64,000 nt of DNA from Sitta carolinensis (lineage: Eukaryota; Chordata; Aves; Passeriformes; Sittidae). The notes below the pieces were generated by a model. The model searched no databases and was not told the origin of the DNA. It saw nothing but the letters and a program-made list of their open reading frames with translations. The position numbers were made by a program, and so were the translations under genes. The stretch lies in the NCBI GenBank assembly GCA_032173965.1, contig JAVUNC010000006.1, positions 21,694,370 through 21,758,369 of the forward strand, in the 5' to 3' direction. This document shows, one piece after another, positions 23,943 through 36,726 of the stretch. Positions within the stretch are counted from its first letter, which is position 1; each line of letters opens with the position of its first letter.

Positions 23943-26900
23943 ACTTTATTTCACATTTCCCTCAAAGCACAGGAAAACCAGACTTTTGGCACTTACTCTG
24001 ATCTATGCACCCCTTTCTCCACTCTTTCTCCCTAGGCTTTACACAGCAGGTTTGAGCCCTGAATGAAGGAGGCTGTGCCAGGCTGTGGGACCTTCATCCC
24101 CTTCTGGACCTTCATTCCACTTTGCCTTTCCCCCCAAAGCACCAATTTCGTTCTGGCACTGGAGAAGAGGCCACAGGAGCACTCCACACAGGCAGGGCAC
24201 TATGCCACCCACCAGCCACCTCTGGGCACCTGCCTGAAAGACCAATCCTAGTGTTTGCCTATGGAAAGACAGAGAAGGAGGGGGATTGCTTGGTTTTACT
24301 CCAGGGAAGGTCTGGGCCCTCTTGGACCTGAATACCTTCCAGGTGCCCATCCCTCTGGCTTTTCTGCTACTCTCCCTAGCTGGGTCTTGATGGTGCCAAC
24401 CCTCTCCAATGCCACTGAGATAAGGATGAGCAGGAGTGGCTTGCAGCCATGGTGAAAAGGTTTGAACACCCCCCCACTCCCTGTCCCCTTCTGCAGGACC
24501 CTGGCTCTCAGGAACAGCGTGGAAATTCTGCTAATCCCATGCAGCCGTAGAGAGCTTTTCTCCCATTTGCTGGATGTACGAAATCCATATGTCATCAATC
24601 TCTTTCTGGTGGCTGGAGCCTGCTCATGGAGCTTAAATCTCTGGCATGTGGCTGGGAGCACGAGGGCCAAGTCCTGGTGCCTGCCAGCGCAAGCTTCCAC
24701 CTCCCACTTCTCCTGCTGCCCTCCCGTCTCCCTCCCCTGGCAGCCAGCACCCCCTGCAGCTACTCTTGGATCCATTTTAGGGGAACCAAATGGTTCCTGA
24801 GTAAAGCTGGAGGTGAAGCAGCCCAGATGTGCTGTTGGAGCAAGGAGGAGGCAGAGCTGGGCAGCTGGCTGTGTGCTTTTCCCTGGGGGGCATCGCCAGT
24901 GCTCCAAAGGCTGCTTCCCAAACCACCTGCCAGCGCTCAAGCTGCCAAAAAAGCAATAAAGGAAGTGCAGCAGGGTCAGCTGCCTGGCCTCCACCAGCAC
25001 TGGGGAGCTGAGGCTGCTTAAAAATGATGGCATTGCCAAATTTGGGGGCAAAAATCAGCCCTTTGTCGATGTTGTTTTTGCTTCGGCGCCCGGCTTGGGC
25101 TTTCCAAATTCTTCTCCAGAGGCTGGGCAAAGGAAATGGGCAAAGGGGGTTGGTCTGGGAAACAACCCAGCCCTCCACGGTGGGAATGTGTGGCTGAGGA
25201 GGTCCTGCAGTTGGCAGGGAGGAGCTGGCAGAGGCTGGGCTCCATGGAGAGGTGACAGACCCACTGGTGCCAGGAACGCTGCCCCACCATTGCCAAGCTG
25301 CCCCCGAGCCCTGGTCAGGCACGGAGCAGATGTGGGAAGATGGGGAATGCTGCCACAGAGAGGTGCACAAGAACAGGGAATGAAGCCCAGAAACAGCAGA
25401 GGGTTGGGATGAGGGGAGAATTCACATGGGGTCAGAGCCCTTCTCCCTTTATCTTTGGGAGATTTGGGTAGCTTACTTTATTTTAGTCCCTTGCAATACA
25501 TTTACATAAAGCTGCTTTGGGCTGAGTGCTTCTTAGTGCTGGTTTCTGCTCTATTTAAACATAAATGTTTTAAAGTGCACAGATAGGTTTTTAACAGGGG
25601 AAAAAATTGCATGTGAATTACATTTATTTCTTGTTTACCCATACGGCTCCAGCCGACACTTATCGACAGATTAACTTTCACTAAACTTTCTATGTAATAT
25701 GTTTTAAAAACCCACTTCAAGTACAGATTCTATTAGTTCCTGACCTTATGTTTTAAGAGGAAGAAAGTGGCTTTACACCACATGAAATGTGTTAATGCAT
25801 GGATAGAAGTCCTCTTATCCTCCTGCTTACATTAGGTCCAATCAGGAGAATGGATTATGTTTTTAATAATCTGACATTAGTATTAGAAGTAATATTTAAG
25901 GCATTAGGATCCATAACTGGTGCAGTGTGTTCAGAGCTTTCTCTTTGTGTGTGTGCACACACGGCTGGGCTAAAACATATGTTTATGAAACAATGCATTA
26001 GCCCAAAACCTCCCCAAATATATGGGGATAAATTGGGGCAGCAGATTACTGTTGACATCACTTTTTCAATTAGAGGAGGAGGGAAGATTTGATGGCCATT
26101 TTAAAACTGATTATGGAGGGCAGGGATTAGAGGCTGTTAGGAACAGGAGGTCTTGCTCTCCTCTCAGCCTTGGCCTCCTGGAGCTCAGTGGACTTCAGGG
26201 GTGGGTGCTGCTTTATGGGGTGGAATAAGGCCAGAGTCACTGGTGGCACTGGTTTTATGCACAGGTATGTGAGGCTGGACCTCTCTGCCTCTCTTAGTCC
26301 CTTGGAAACACTGCATGGCACAGGGAAGAAATCTGGAGTCTTTATCCCTAAACTGAATGTTTTAGGGGAAAGCCAAGTCTTCCCAGCTGGTCTGGGTGGG
26401 TAAACACTGAGTCCTGCTAGACTGGATCTCTTCTCTCTGTCTTCACGAATGGCTGGAGAGACATTTAAGTCATCTCAAGCCCTGATGTTCCCTTCATCCC
26501 ATGGAAAAGACAAAAGGGTGCTGGAAAAGAAACAAGGAACACAAAGAGGAAAAAACGGGGTGTGTGGCCATCACCATGCAGAGGAGTGGACTAGGATCTG
26601 CCATCCCAGCCAGATTTCTGCAGTGTTTAATTCCCTCCACATAGAACCTTACTTCTAGGTGTAGTTTGTCTAATTGCAGCTTTTAGCACTTGGGGCTCAC
26701 TTCAGCTTCATCTGCTCAATTAATCATCCTTCCAGAGTCAAAAATCTCCTCCTCATGGGGCTCTCACAGCCCACGGCCACGTTCCTGCCCACCCTCCTCT
26801 CTGCTAAGCTGTAGATTGCTCAATGGAATTACAGAGGGGTTTTTTTGCACCCCTACTGGTATTCACAGCAAATTTTAGACCTGTTCTATGTTTTAAGAAT

Positions 26901-28266
26901 CCTCCTTGGGAAGCCTAACCTGAGCCTAATGCTCCCATCAGAGCTGGCCGCAGATGCAACTCCATGACTGCTATTTCCTGTTGGCAAGAATTTGAGCTCA
27001 AAATGCTTCAGCTTTCACTCCTCAGCTGCTGGGAGAGCATCCTCCCTTATTTTCACACACACACACCTTTCTCACATCTCTTGGACAGCAGGAATCGCAG
27101 GGAGCCTCCGGCTTTTCCCCCTCCGACAAGCAAACAAGGCTTTATCTTCCCAACATATGTGCAGTAACTGTTGTTTGGTGGCAGAAGGGAAATCCACAAG
27201 CTATCCAGCCACTGCACCTGCCTGCTTGGACCGAATTCCCCTGCTCGTGTTTGTTCACTGGAGTTAAGCAGGTCCTGGGCTGGGAGACCAGCTGGGAAAT
27301 GCAGTGATTACAGGCACAAACAAACGAGCGAGGGCGGGGATGGGCAGCCGCTCCTGTTTGACCACCACCGAGGGAATTTGGCAACACACCATCCTGACTC
27401 CTTTTTTTAATTCCAGTCGGGGGAAATTCGAGCGAGCCAAAGGAGGTGGGAGACAGGATATCCCCCACCCTCCAATCTGGACTGGTGACACGTTTTGTCT
27501 GGGGGAACACAGCGGTTTGAGGCGGCCACCCCGGGGTCTGCAGACTGTCCTGCCCTCCTCCTGCTCTGCCACGGCCTTTGTTAACTCTGAGCGGGTGTCT
27601 GAGCAGAGCCTCTTTGTCTCCAGCTTCCAGACACATCAGCTGTTTCAGGGGGCCCTCCTGGCAGCCTCTCACAGGTGTGGTTTTGGCCAGCACAGGGGTA
27701 GAAAGTGCCAGGTGAAAGGATGGGTTATGCAGAGCTCGTGGTGTTTAGCTGGAAACTTCCTACCCTGAAAGTGCTGCAGAGCTGGGTCATTTCTGGGTAG
27801 TTAAGAGATGAGACCCCCACAGATATCTCCATGCTTGGTGTCTCTCAGGAAATAACAGGAACCACTCCTTGAACTCAGCACCCAGTGGATTTCGTCCATG
27901 TGTAGAGAAATCAAATTAATTTTAAAGGTTTTTCTTCGTTTTCGTGGTGTTCTTTCCAGTTGGTCAGCCACAGTGGCCAAAAAACCAGCCCAGATAAACT
28001 GCGTGAATACCAGTGGATATTATTCTGCAAAAGCTTTGTTTAGGGAAGGTCAAGTTGTACGGCATTATCTCATATTTACGAGTGAAAAAAATCCACGGGA
28101 TTCCTAGAAAACAGGAAAAAAGGCTGCAATTGCCTCCTGTATTGCAGAGAATTATCTCTGCTGATTAAGCTGTTGCTCATTAGCACACCAGGCTTATCAA
28201 AGCCCCAACCCACCAGGCCTTTGACCCCAGCAGAAATGATAGCACAGAACATTTGGACCACCTTGG
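23943..28266. other. Intergenic, no gene supported
   Basis: The 24050-25430 part is GC-moderate and shows long overlapping frames, including 251 and 197 codons on the minus strand, with no domain. 25440-26080 is AT-rich and CNE-like. 27050-27760 is GC-rich with opposed frames of 183 and 154 codons. No splice-linked or family evidence for a gene. Confidence 0.5.
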
Positions 28267-28270
28267 GTCA

Positions 28271-29550
28271 TGTCGTAGTTTGGAAAAAAATGAGTTTTTT
28301 CTGAACTTCAGTGGTCAAACCAATGAGTGCTCAGGTTTAAAGACTGGCACCTGGTGTGGCCACTGAGGACAAGGATCCGCCTCTGAGAACACAAGGGGTT
28401 AAAAGCAGAGGGCTCCCCGGAAAGCTCTCTCTTGGTTCCGGTCCCTGAGGACGGAGGGATCTCCCCTGCCCAGCGGCTGGCTGGGCGGGGAGGGGAAGCC
28501 ATGCGGCCTGGGCGAGGTAGGCCTGGAACCTCGGGCACAGAGGGGGAGAGGAAAATCCTGTGGGATGGAAGGGTGGCAGACAGCCTTCTTTTCCCTTTCC
28601 CTCCCCCCCTTCCCCCCCCCGGAGGGAGACTGAGAAACCGTGTGTGTGATCTTCGTCACCTTGAAATTTGATATCAACAACTAGACAGTACGGCCGAAGG
28701 AGTATGGGGGGTGGCGCGAGAAGAGTGCCCAGCAGCAAAAATACCGTGAGAGTTCTGGGAAAACAAAGCCCAAGATTTTAACCCTTTTTGTAAATGATGG
28801 AAACTTTATAAATACTAATCCTCCTGAATTTAAAGAAGACAGATAGAAAGAACTGAGCAAAGATGATGGAAGTTTGTGTAAGTAGAAGATTGTCAGAGAA
28901 CGCTGAAAAGAATCCTAGGTGGGAGGAGATGATGGAGTGGCTTTGGCTGGACTCTTTTGTATAGCCATGGACGGACTCATTTTTTTTCTATAACATAGAA
29001 ACTGTATCTGGGGAGAGGCATTGGCTTGGAGCCAAGAGTGGACAGTAGTGTGAACAGAGATGAGAAGTGTCCCCAAAATTTGAGAGGCTGTCGTTTCTTG
29101 GAACTAACCAAAGCATCTTTAAAAAAGAGAAACCCTAGAAGCAGCTCTGGTCCATGCACAGTGGTGAGAGCACTGGACATGGAGGAAGAGGCCACGATGT
29201 GGTGCAAGAAGGACTCCTATCTCTCCTCAACGAGCTGAGTACTGATTATCGGAAGGGTGGTAATAGACTGAAGATTAATTATCTAAAAGGTGGTAACGTG
29301 ATGGGGAATTTTCAGTTTGTTTTGTTAAGTTGAGAACTGGTGGGGGGGGGGAGGAAGAGTGTTTTTTTAAAGTTTCCATGTTCTTCTGTATGTGTCTTCT
29401 TTGCCTATTATAAGTAATAAAGTTTTTTTCCTTTTGCTTTCTAAATTAGACACTGTTTTGCTCTGTTTTTGGTCACATCTCACAAAAGATACCAGGGACA
29501 GTATATCGTTATAGGGGCACTGGCCTTGTGCCAACGTCAAACCTTTGACA
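28271..29550 (+). mobile_element. 1.28-kb solo LTR with 4-bp target duplication
   Basis: Starts TGTC (28271) and ends GACA (29550), a perfect inverted terminus; GTCA flanks both ends (28267-28270 and 29551-29554). It has a promoter-like 'gggttaaaagcagag' near 28398 and a polyadenylation signal AATAAA at about 29417 followed by T-rich sequence, both in + sense. No gag, pol or env frame is seen, which fits recombination to a solo LTR. A C-rich run is at 28603-28620 and a G-run at 29342-29352. Confidence 0.78.
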
Positions 29551-30194
29551 GTCACCATGTACCCATTTTGACTTTTTTTCCTGCTAATATCATGGGTAAA
29601 TATATGCACAGCTGACCCTGCTGGAGAGTCCCCTGTCCCCTGCAAGAGGCTTCAGTTCCCCTGTGCTTCCTTTCGCAGTGTAAGTTCAGGCAGATTTGTG
29701 GAAAGCAGGAGATTTTGTTTGCGCCTAAATATTTTTGTAGGATTTTCCTTAAAGGCCTTAATGCCATAAAAAAACATCAAGAGGCAAATTCTTGCTTTGG
29801 GTTACACCAAAAGAGGAGTAAATCAGCTGAAGGCAGTGAGTGAAGCTGGATTTATCCCAGTGGAGGCAGAAGCAGAGCTCAGCCCCTTGCACTTTGCTAT
29901 TTTCTGCACCAGCAGTTCTGGCCTTTGAGAAATGAGATGCATTTTTCTCATTGTGGCTTGAGAGGAGCCTGCAAATGCCAGATGACAGAAAGCAGAGGAG
30001 GAGAAGTCTGAGGCTCCTAAATTAGAAGCTGTGACAACTTCAGGCACTGTCCTGTAGAAGCTGCCCTTGGCTTTATGTTAAATGTTGTTTTCTTGTGATT
30101 GTCAGCATTTGGTGTTAAAAAGATGCTCTGGGAAGGCTCATTTTACCTCAAATCCATGATTGAGCAGTACCAGATTGGAAGATTTGGCTCTTTA
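29551..30194. other. Intergenic, no gene seen
   Basis: Unique DNA between the solo LTR and a CR1 tail. Nothing recognised. Confidence 0.5.
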
Positions 30195-30300
30195 TGGGAT
30201 AGGATTTGGAGCAACTTGGCCTAGTGGGAGGTGTCCCCGCCCATGGCAGGAGTTGGAATGAGATGGCTTTAAGGTCTCTTCCAACCCAAACCATTCCATG
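30195..30300 (+). mobile_element. CR1 LINE, 3' end, plus strand
   Basis: 'ggagcaacttggcctagtgg', 'gaggtgtccccgcccatggc', 'aaggtctcttccaacccaaa', then ATTCCATGAAG. Confidence 0.88.
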
Positions 30301-31112
30301 AAGATTTTGGGGTCCTCCCCACAACATCTCCCACAAGGCAGCTGGTTTGGGCATGGACTTCTCCTGGAGCCCTCTGGCCATATGGGTGCTGAGCAACTGG
30401 TGATGTGAACGGGCAAGCCAGGTCTGGGAATATGCCAGGATTTAATCTGGATTTAATGTAATCCATTTAATCTGTTTCCTAGCCCGGCCTTCCACAGGAA
30501 ATGGAGATGGAGCCAAAGTATTCTGTTTTTGTGCTTCCTGACCTCTAAGGAGAACAACTGCAGGACCTGTGCAGACCTTGAAACAGGGGATGGAGCCTGT
30601 TCAGGAGATTTGCCAGGAAGTGTGGAGGGTAAAATTCCACCTGAGCTCTGGGGATGCTGCTGAGTTGGGATGTGCTCCTGTCTGCCACCAGCATGCTGAA
30701 GGAAACGTGCCTGAGGTTTGGCTTGGTTTTTGAAGCTATGGAAAATCCCACTGTCCCAGCCTGAATTTTTTGTGAGGTTTATGCTTGGATGGTTCAGCCA
30801 TTATTATGAGTGTAAGAGAGGAATATTGTGTTCTGCTCCTGTGTAATAAAAATACCAGCTCTGAGACTGTCACCCCCTGGGACAGGAACTAAGGGGGCTG
30901 AGCCAGAGATCAGCCTGGGAAAAGAAAACCAGCCCACTCAACCTGATTCAAAATCCTATTCATGGGTTAACCTCCCAGCTGTCTCCCCTCCAAAACTTGG
31001 ATTTATTACATTGGAGCTCTCCAGGTAATGTGAACTATCCACAAAATGGCACATCCACCTTGAACAGAGGTCAGAGGGCCATCAGCAGGGCTGCTTGGAT
31101 ACAGGGAAATGG
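30301..31112. other. Intergenic, no gene seen
   Basis: Unique DNA, nothing recognised. Confidence 0.5.
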
Positions 31113-31300
31113 GAATTATGGAATCAGAGAATGGGTTGGGTTGGAAGGGCCCTCAAAGCTCATCTCATTCCACCCCCTGGCATAGCAGGGACACCTTCCA
31201 TAGACCAGGCTGCTCCAAGCCACATCCAAGCTGGCCTGGTACACTTCCAGGGATGGGGCAAGTCCAACATCTCTCCTCTATTCCAACACTACCTGCTGCT
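31113..31300 (-). mobile_element. CR1 LINE, 3' end, minus strand
   Basis: 'gaattatggaatcagagaat', 'gggttgggttggaagggccc', 'gacaccttccatagaccagg', 'ctggtacacttccagggatg'. Confidence 0.9.
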
Positions 31301-32930
31301 CAGCATCTCCACAAGCTCATTTTGGCCAGGTATCAACACACCACAGTCCTTGTCTGTAACCTCATCTATGCAGAACAGGGGGAGGAGAAAATGTTCCTAT
31401 CACAATCTTACCAGAATGAGATTAATACAAAACACAGGTTTTGGAACTGACTGTGGAGCTGCATCAGTTTCCAACTGGAATAAAAGAAACCTGGGGTAGC
31501 TTAACCAAGAGCTGCAGCACCAAGGTTTTGTTCAATGGAGGAACACAACAAAGATATGGTGGGGCCAGGTAGGAAAACACCAGTTAAACCAGGTACAGAG
31601 AGCAATTCCAGGGTACAATTCCTGTCCTACTTGGCATCCTTTGTGCAAACTCCCTGAGCACGATCCTCAGCTGACACAATTCTGTAGAAGCTTAAAGAAA
31701 TGGGAATGAAACACGACTGATGGAATGTGGAGAATTCTTACCCAAATGAGTTCCTTGCTGAGATTTACTGGACCTGTGAGCACAGGTGAAGAAATGAGAA
31801 CTTTAAACCCTGGAGGCCCCTGAGCTGCTGGTACAGATTTTCAGCCATGTGCTGTGTGTGGGCATTTCCTGGGCCAGGCTGTGAGTTTGGCCATCAGGGT
31901 ACGGGCTAGAAATTGACGTCCTACACCTGTAATTTAAAGAAGGATGAAAAGGTGTAAATTCATAAAAAATGTTCCATTTTTCCAAACACCAGAGATTAAT
32001 GGAGCAGTCCAGGGATGAAGGCAACAAAGCCCTCAAGTGGTGCAGCAGCCAGAGAAGATGTTCTGGGAGGTGGTGGTGGAGTCACTGTGCAGATCAGACA
32101 CCAGTCCTGAGTCTGCCAATAAGGCAGGGGGATAAATAAATAAAATTATTTCAAGGAAATCAGGTGTGAAAACATAGAGATGACTGACAAGAGTTCTGGG
32201 AAAACCAGCTGAGACAAATGGGATCTATGACTGCTCAGTGTGACAGAAAATCTGCTGGGAGGCCACTGAGACTGGTGCAGAAAGAGACTGGAGTCTCCTA
32301 CAAGCCAATAAAGCCTTTCTGAGAGGTGCAAATCTGTGGGAAACAAGAAATGGGGAAATTAAATTAAAAATTGACACAATAAATATAGGGGAATTAGTTC
32401 AGTTCGTTTTCCTATTTGGGAAATAAAATGAAGCTGAGCTTTGATACAAAGAACAAGCTGTCCTGACAGCAGTGGGACTAATCCTGTTTTCCTATGGAAC
32501 TGAACCCCCGTCTTCCCCCAGACCTCTGACCCCTTCTCACCTGGGAGATCTTTACCTTTCTTTTGAATTTTGAGGGGTTCACAAGTCACTGGGCGTTTGC
32601 TGGTGGATGTGCAATGCGTGAGCCTGGGTCCCTTGGATGGCCAGGGAGAACACAAGGAACCAGCACAGAGGTTCCCCACATGCTTTGGCTGACCAGCCAC
32701 ATCCAAGCACATCCTTGAGGGCTGGATGTACCTGGAAAATGTGCTTTTGCAGGATGGGGCAGAGACAACCCCATGTGCAGGGACAACAGGATGCTCCCTG
32801 GACCGGGTGTGCTTTTATTCCACTTCATCCCCCTTGGAAACTCCCTCTGCACTGTGACCACTGCAGCCACGTTGCTGTAACTGGGATATGAGAGCCTGGT
32901 CTTGCTCCCCTCAACAAGCAAGTCATGAAA
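31301..32930. other. Intergenic, no gene seen
   Basis: Unique DNA of moderate composition; frames up to 134 codons have no family. Confidence 0.5.
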
Positions 32931-32936
32931 AGCAGC

Positions 32937-33300
32937 TTATTCGAGCAACTTAAGAACAAATAAAAGCAGCATAACCTCCTTTCTCGTGCTTCGCGGGCGG
33001 CCATACATCGCCAGTGGAAATTCGGCCAAACTTCTTGTTTCAATGTAGGAGCTGTGGCAATTTGTATTGTTGGTGGTCCCCATGAGGACCTGCTCTCCTT
33101 GCACGGGGATATTGTTTAGAATGAAGCCCCGGCTGGCCACTTTGCCATTAAAATTCCGTGCTGACAATATTGAGGCTTTGCTAAATGTGTGTACGTGTAA
33201 GTTCATTAAATGGGTGCTGACTGTTGTTACACGAGTACAGCAGTTGAGTGCTTTCTGTATTAACCTTATCACCTGATGGGCAAAAGAAAAGGTTTAACTA
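32937..33300 (-). other. CpG-retaining block with a 111-codon minus-strand frame
   Basis: Holds many CpGs (for example 'tcgtgcttcgcgggcgg' at 32983) in an otherwise CpG-poor region, which suggests constraint. The minus strand has an open frame over 33272-32937 with mixed, protein-like composition (residues such as SARNFNGKVASRGFILNN). No known family is recognised and no splice partner is evident. It may be a non-coding element or an unannotated exon. Confidence 0.3.
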
Positions 33301-34889
33301 AAGCTTAGGACTAATTGAACGGTATTTCAGTATTTTCTTATGTAAAACTGGTTCTGGTCTATTGTTTTTATTTATTTGCAATAACTGTGCTCATTCAAGT
33401 TTGTAATGACACTGCCATGGGTGAATAGAATTTGCTTTAAGTATTATTCTCCCTTTGCCTATCTCCTGCCTCCTCTAAACTGTGTCTCTCAGGAGAAAAT
33501 CTGCAACGGAGCCTGGTAAAAAGACAACTCTCTAAGTACACACTCATTTTGGGGAGATACGTTCCCAAGCTGTGTTTTTAAAATTACTTTTAGCAGTTCC
33601 TGTTTATTTTCTCTGCCTGCCTTGGGTATTTCCTGTCGGGCTGAGCACTGAGCGTGGAGCAGGAGGAGATAGGAGAGAAAAAGCCTCTCGAAGAAAGGTG
33701 GGAGGTGTTTTATCACCAAGACACTGCACAAACCAGAGCACTTTCTTTGCTGGGTTGCCACTAGAGTATGCTCTAGTGCTACAAGTTCCAAGGGTTTTTT
33801 TTTTTAGAAATAAATCACTCTGTGTAGCATGGGGCCGTCTTTCAAATGCTTTCCACTTGCCCCAGTGGTTTGTTTTTTTTTCCTAAGTAATACTTTTTTT
33901 TTTTTTTTTTTTTTAATTGCTGTTGAGCACATGCTGAAAGCTTTGAGAAAGCCTGGAGGGTCGCTCTGTGGTGAGGTGAATCTAACTTGGGTTTGGACAA
34001 CTCCCAGCTTCCAGAGCGTGGGTGAAAAGAGCTGAAAAATAACTTACCTGTCTCTAAAAAACCAAAAAAAAAAAAAAGAAAGCGCTTTGCATGTCCTTCC
34101 TGTCTTGGTCAGACCCCTGGGTCATGGCTGATGAAGAAAGGGGAGGCAAATCTCACGAATTAATAGATTTCTGCTTACAGAAGAAACATGTAAATTCCCC
34201 TTTTCAACATAAAGTGTGCCTGTAATCCCAGCCTTTGAAATGGTGGTAGTTATTCAGTAAGATAAAGGCTGCTGTGAGCCTGCCCCACCACATTACAGCA
34301 AAGTACTTTGTCACTGGCACCCTAAAAGTTCCAGTTTCTGCATGACAAAGATATAAAACAACTTGCAGGACAATTAAAGAACAGTTTGTCCTCACCCTAT
34401 TATTACCAGCCATTCTTCCACGTTTCGATATTTGCCCGTAAATTGCTACCTCCCCCATCAATATAATTGTAATCAGCCACGGTTAACATTTGTCTTTGGA
34501 TGCCTTTTCCAAGGGAAACACAAAGAAGGAAAAATACAGCAAAGAAAAAAGCCACGCTCCGGATAAAGAGCCTCGCCACCAGCCTGCTTTCACACACAGG
34601 CTGTGCACTTTGCTGCTAAAATTACATTTTAGGAGCCCCAACGGGCACGGGAACAATGACCCCGCTCATTTCCATAGTGACAATGGCTGGCGGAGGATTG
34701 GAACCTGTCTTTTTCCTCTCCCCGATGGTTCTCAGCCAACAGCGGCAGGAACCTGCCAAGGAGTTGGGTCCGTGGAAGATTTCGGAGCTGGGAGGTTCCC
34801 TTTGGGATGGGAGGAGGCCATTCTCCAGATGGTGTTCACACCCTCAAACTCCACTCCTCCTGATGCCTTACGTTTTTAGCATTTATATT
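33301..34889. other. Intergenic; partly AT-rich unique DNA
   Basis: No gene. A 21-base T-run is at 33894-33914 and an A-run at about 34062-34078. 34380-34700 is a CpG-retaining stretch with no repeats. Confidence 0.45.
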
Positions 34890-35301
34890 TTTTAGGTTTT
34901 GTGCTGTTTTGGTGAGTAGTTTTAGGTTTCATATTAAGTGTTACTAAGCTCTCTTCACAGAGTAGAGACACAAAATAATTCTTTCTCTGGTTTGATACCA
35001 AGGACAAGTTTCAGACCCTAGAACAAAAACAGAGAAGTAAAGAAAACCAAGGAGGATGGAGCTTCAGAACCTGAAGCTGTGGTTGGACAATTAACTCCAA
35101 TATGCTCATGGACCAGAACTTATAAAAGTGTGGGACCTTGTGATCAGTTGTCCATTTTGTGACCATTTTGGGTTCATCTTGGGTGTGCCCCAGCCAGGCT
35201 CTTGTGCTGCCCAGGTGCCCCCAGTGAGGCCTTTTAATAAACCCCTGCTTTATCCTTTTGCTCTGTCTGCTCTCTGTTCCAGGTCAGCCTCCTGAAGGCA
35301 T
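34890..35301 (+). mobile_element. LTR, plus strand, with TATA box and poly(A) signal
   Basis: Has TATAAAAG at 35121-35128 and AATAAA at 35236-35241, spaced as promoter and polyadenylation signal of an LTR. The text between them ('ccattttgggttcatcttgg', 'gtgccccagccaggctcttg') resembles avian endogenous retrovirus LTRs. Both ends are approximate; no target duplication was read. It lies about 1.2 kb before the TMEM260 CpG island. Confidence 0.65.
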
Positions 35302-35383
35302 CACTCCAAGTGACTTCTGAGCGTGTCAAAACTTCAGCTTTTCTATACAGCCTGGCTGAATGCACAGAGCTTCCCTACAGTCA

Positions 35384-35860
35384 TAAAATCGTACATGATT
35401 TCATACATAATCATGACCTTAAATATCATCTACTTCCAACAACTCCCACGTGGAGGGTCAGATTCCACTAGGTGAGGTTGCTCCAAGCCCTTTCCAACCT
35501 GTCCTGGAATTCATTTCCAGGGATGCAGGGGCAGCCACAGTTTCTCTGGGCACCCTGTGCCAGGGCCTCAGCACCCTCACAGGGAAGAATTTCTTCCTAA
35601 TATCCCATCAAAACCTACTCTCTTTTACTTTGAAGCCATTCCCTCTTGTCCTGTCACTCCATGCTCCTGTAAAAAGCCCTTCTCCATCTCCCTTCAGGCA
35701 CTGGAGTGACCCCAAATCCTTCTTTTCCAGGCTGAACACTCCCAGCTCTCCCAGCCTGAGGGCTCCATCCCTCAAATCACAACACTGGCCTCCCCTGGGC
35801 TCTCTCCAGCAGGTCCACGTCCCTCCTCCTGTGCTGGAGACCCCAGAATTCCCTTAGTGC
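35384..35860 (-). mobile_element. CR1 LINE, minus strand
   Basis: 'ggttgctccaagccctttcc', 'ggaagaatttcttcctaata', 'cttctccatctcccttcagg', 'caggctgaacactcccagct', 'ccagcaggtccacgtccctc' in CR1 reverse-strand order. Confidence 0.92.
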
Positions 35861-35964
35861 CTTCCTTGGCTCCATCTTTCAGGGGTTTTTGTGCTGCTGT
35901 TTCAGCGGGGCCCTTCTCCAGCTCCCCCAGAACGCCACGCGTGCTCCATCAGTTGTGTCAGCCC

Positions 35965-36315
35965 TTAATCCTGCTCTTTCTTTTTTTGCCTTAATAAATG
36001 CAAACCTAATTTTCTAACGTCTCCACTTAGATCTAATCCATGAGGCTGTTTATTATCCTCGTTACCCTCTTCTATATCTTTTCCATTTGTATTCAAAAGC
36101 CTCTCTTTAATCTGTCTCAATTCTGCAGGTATGGCCTCGCCGCTCTTTCGCACAATCCCATAATGATTTCCACGGATGTGTTCTAGTCCTCTATCGATAG
36201 GTCTCGGGATGTTATTTGCCTTCCTTAACTGCTTCCCGCAGCGGGAATCGCTGCTTTTAATATTCCGTGCGCTGACACCTTCAGTCTTTCCCTCCATCAG
36301 CAGCTTGGGCACCAC
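35965..36315 (-). other. Open frame divergent from TMEM260 (unrecognised)
   Basis: Minus-strand frame of 116 codons ending TAA at the 35965 side; the first true ATG is at about 36297, giving roughly 110 residues rich in Lys, Arg, Glu and Asn with one Cys and no Trp. The block retains CpGs and has no repeat signature. It lies next to the CpG island in divergent direction, where an antisense transcript could start. I do not recognise the protein. It may be a conserved non-coding element that is open by chance. Confidence 0.25.
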
Positions 36316-36726
36316 CCCACCCAGGGGTTAAATCTTTATTATTTGCGTATGGGCACACGGGAGCTGTGGTGCAGGGATGCAACCTGCACCCACCACTGTC
36401 CGAGGAGGGGTTTGATGTGTCTGAGAGCGGCCAGAAGCTGATCCTTCAAAAACCTCGCGCTGAAAGGACGATCCCGGGAGCAAGGGAGCGGCAGGACGCG
36501 CTCCGTACACTCCTCCCCCCCGCCTCTCCGCGGTGGTTTCGTCCCGTCCCCCCCCTCGCGCGCGTTGGTCCCGCCCGGCCGCCCGGTAGCACTCGCCCTC
36601 CGCCACGCCCTCTCTGGCTGTACCAACTCCTCTCGGCGGGGGAGGATGGAAGAGGGCGGGAGGCCGCGCTGAATCGCCTCACAGGGTTTGCGGCTCTCTC
36701 TGGTCTCAGTTTGAGAGTTTTAACAA

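Noticed and set aside
24296..25051. 251-codon minus-strand frame, longest outside the minisatellite
   Set aside because: Overlapped by other open frames on both strands in GC-moderate DNA; low-complexity composition, no domain, no splice signals.
27142..27768. Opposed frames of 183 (-) and 154 (+) codons
   Set aside because: GC-rich stretch with few stops in either strand; no recognisable protein.
1..36400. Search for PELI2 or other coding exons upstream
   Set aside because: No splice-bounded frame with a recognisable protein was found on either strand.
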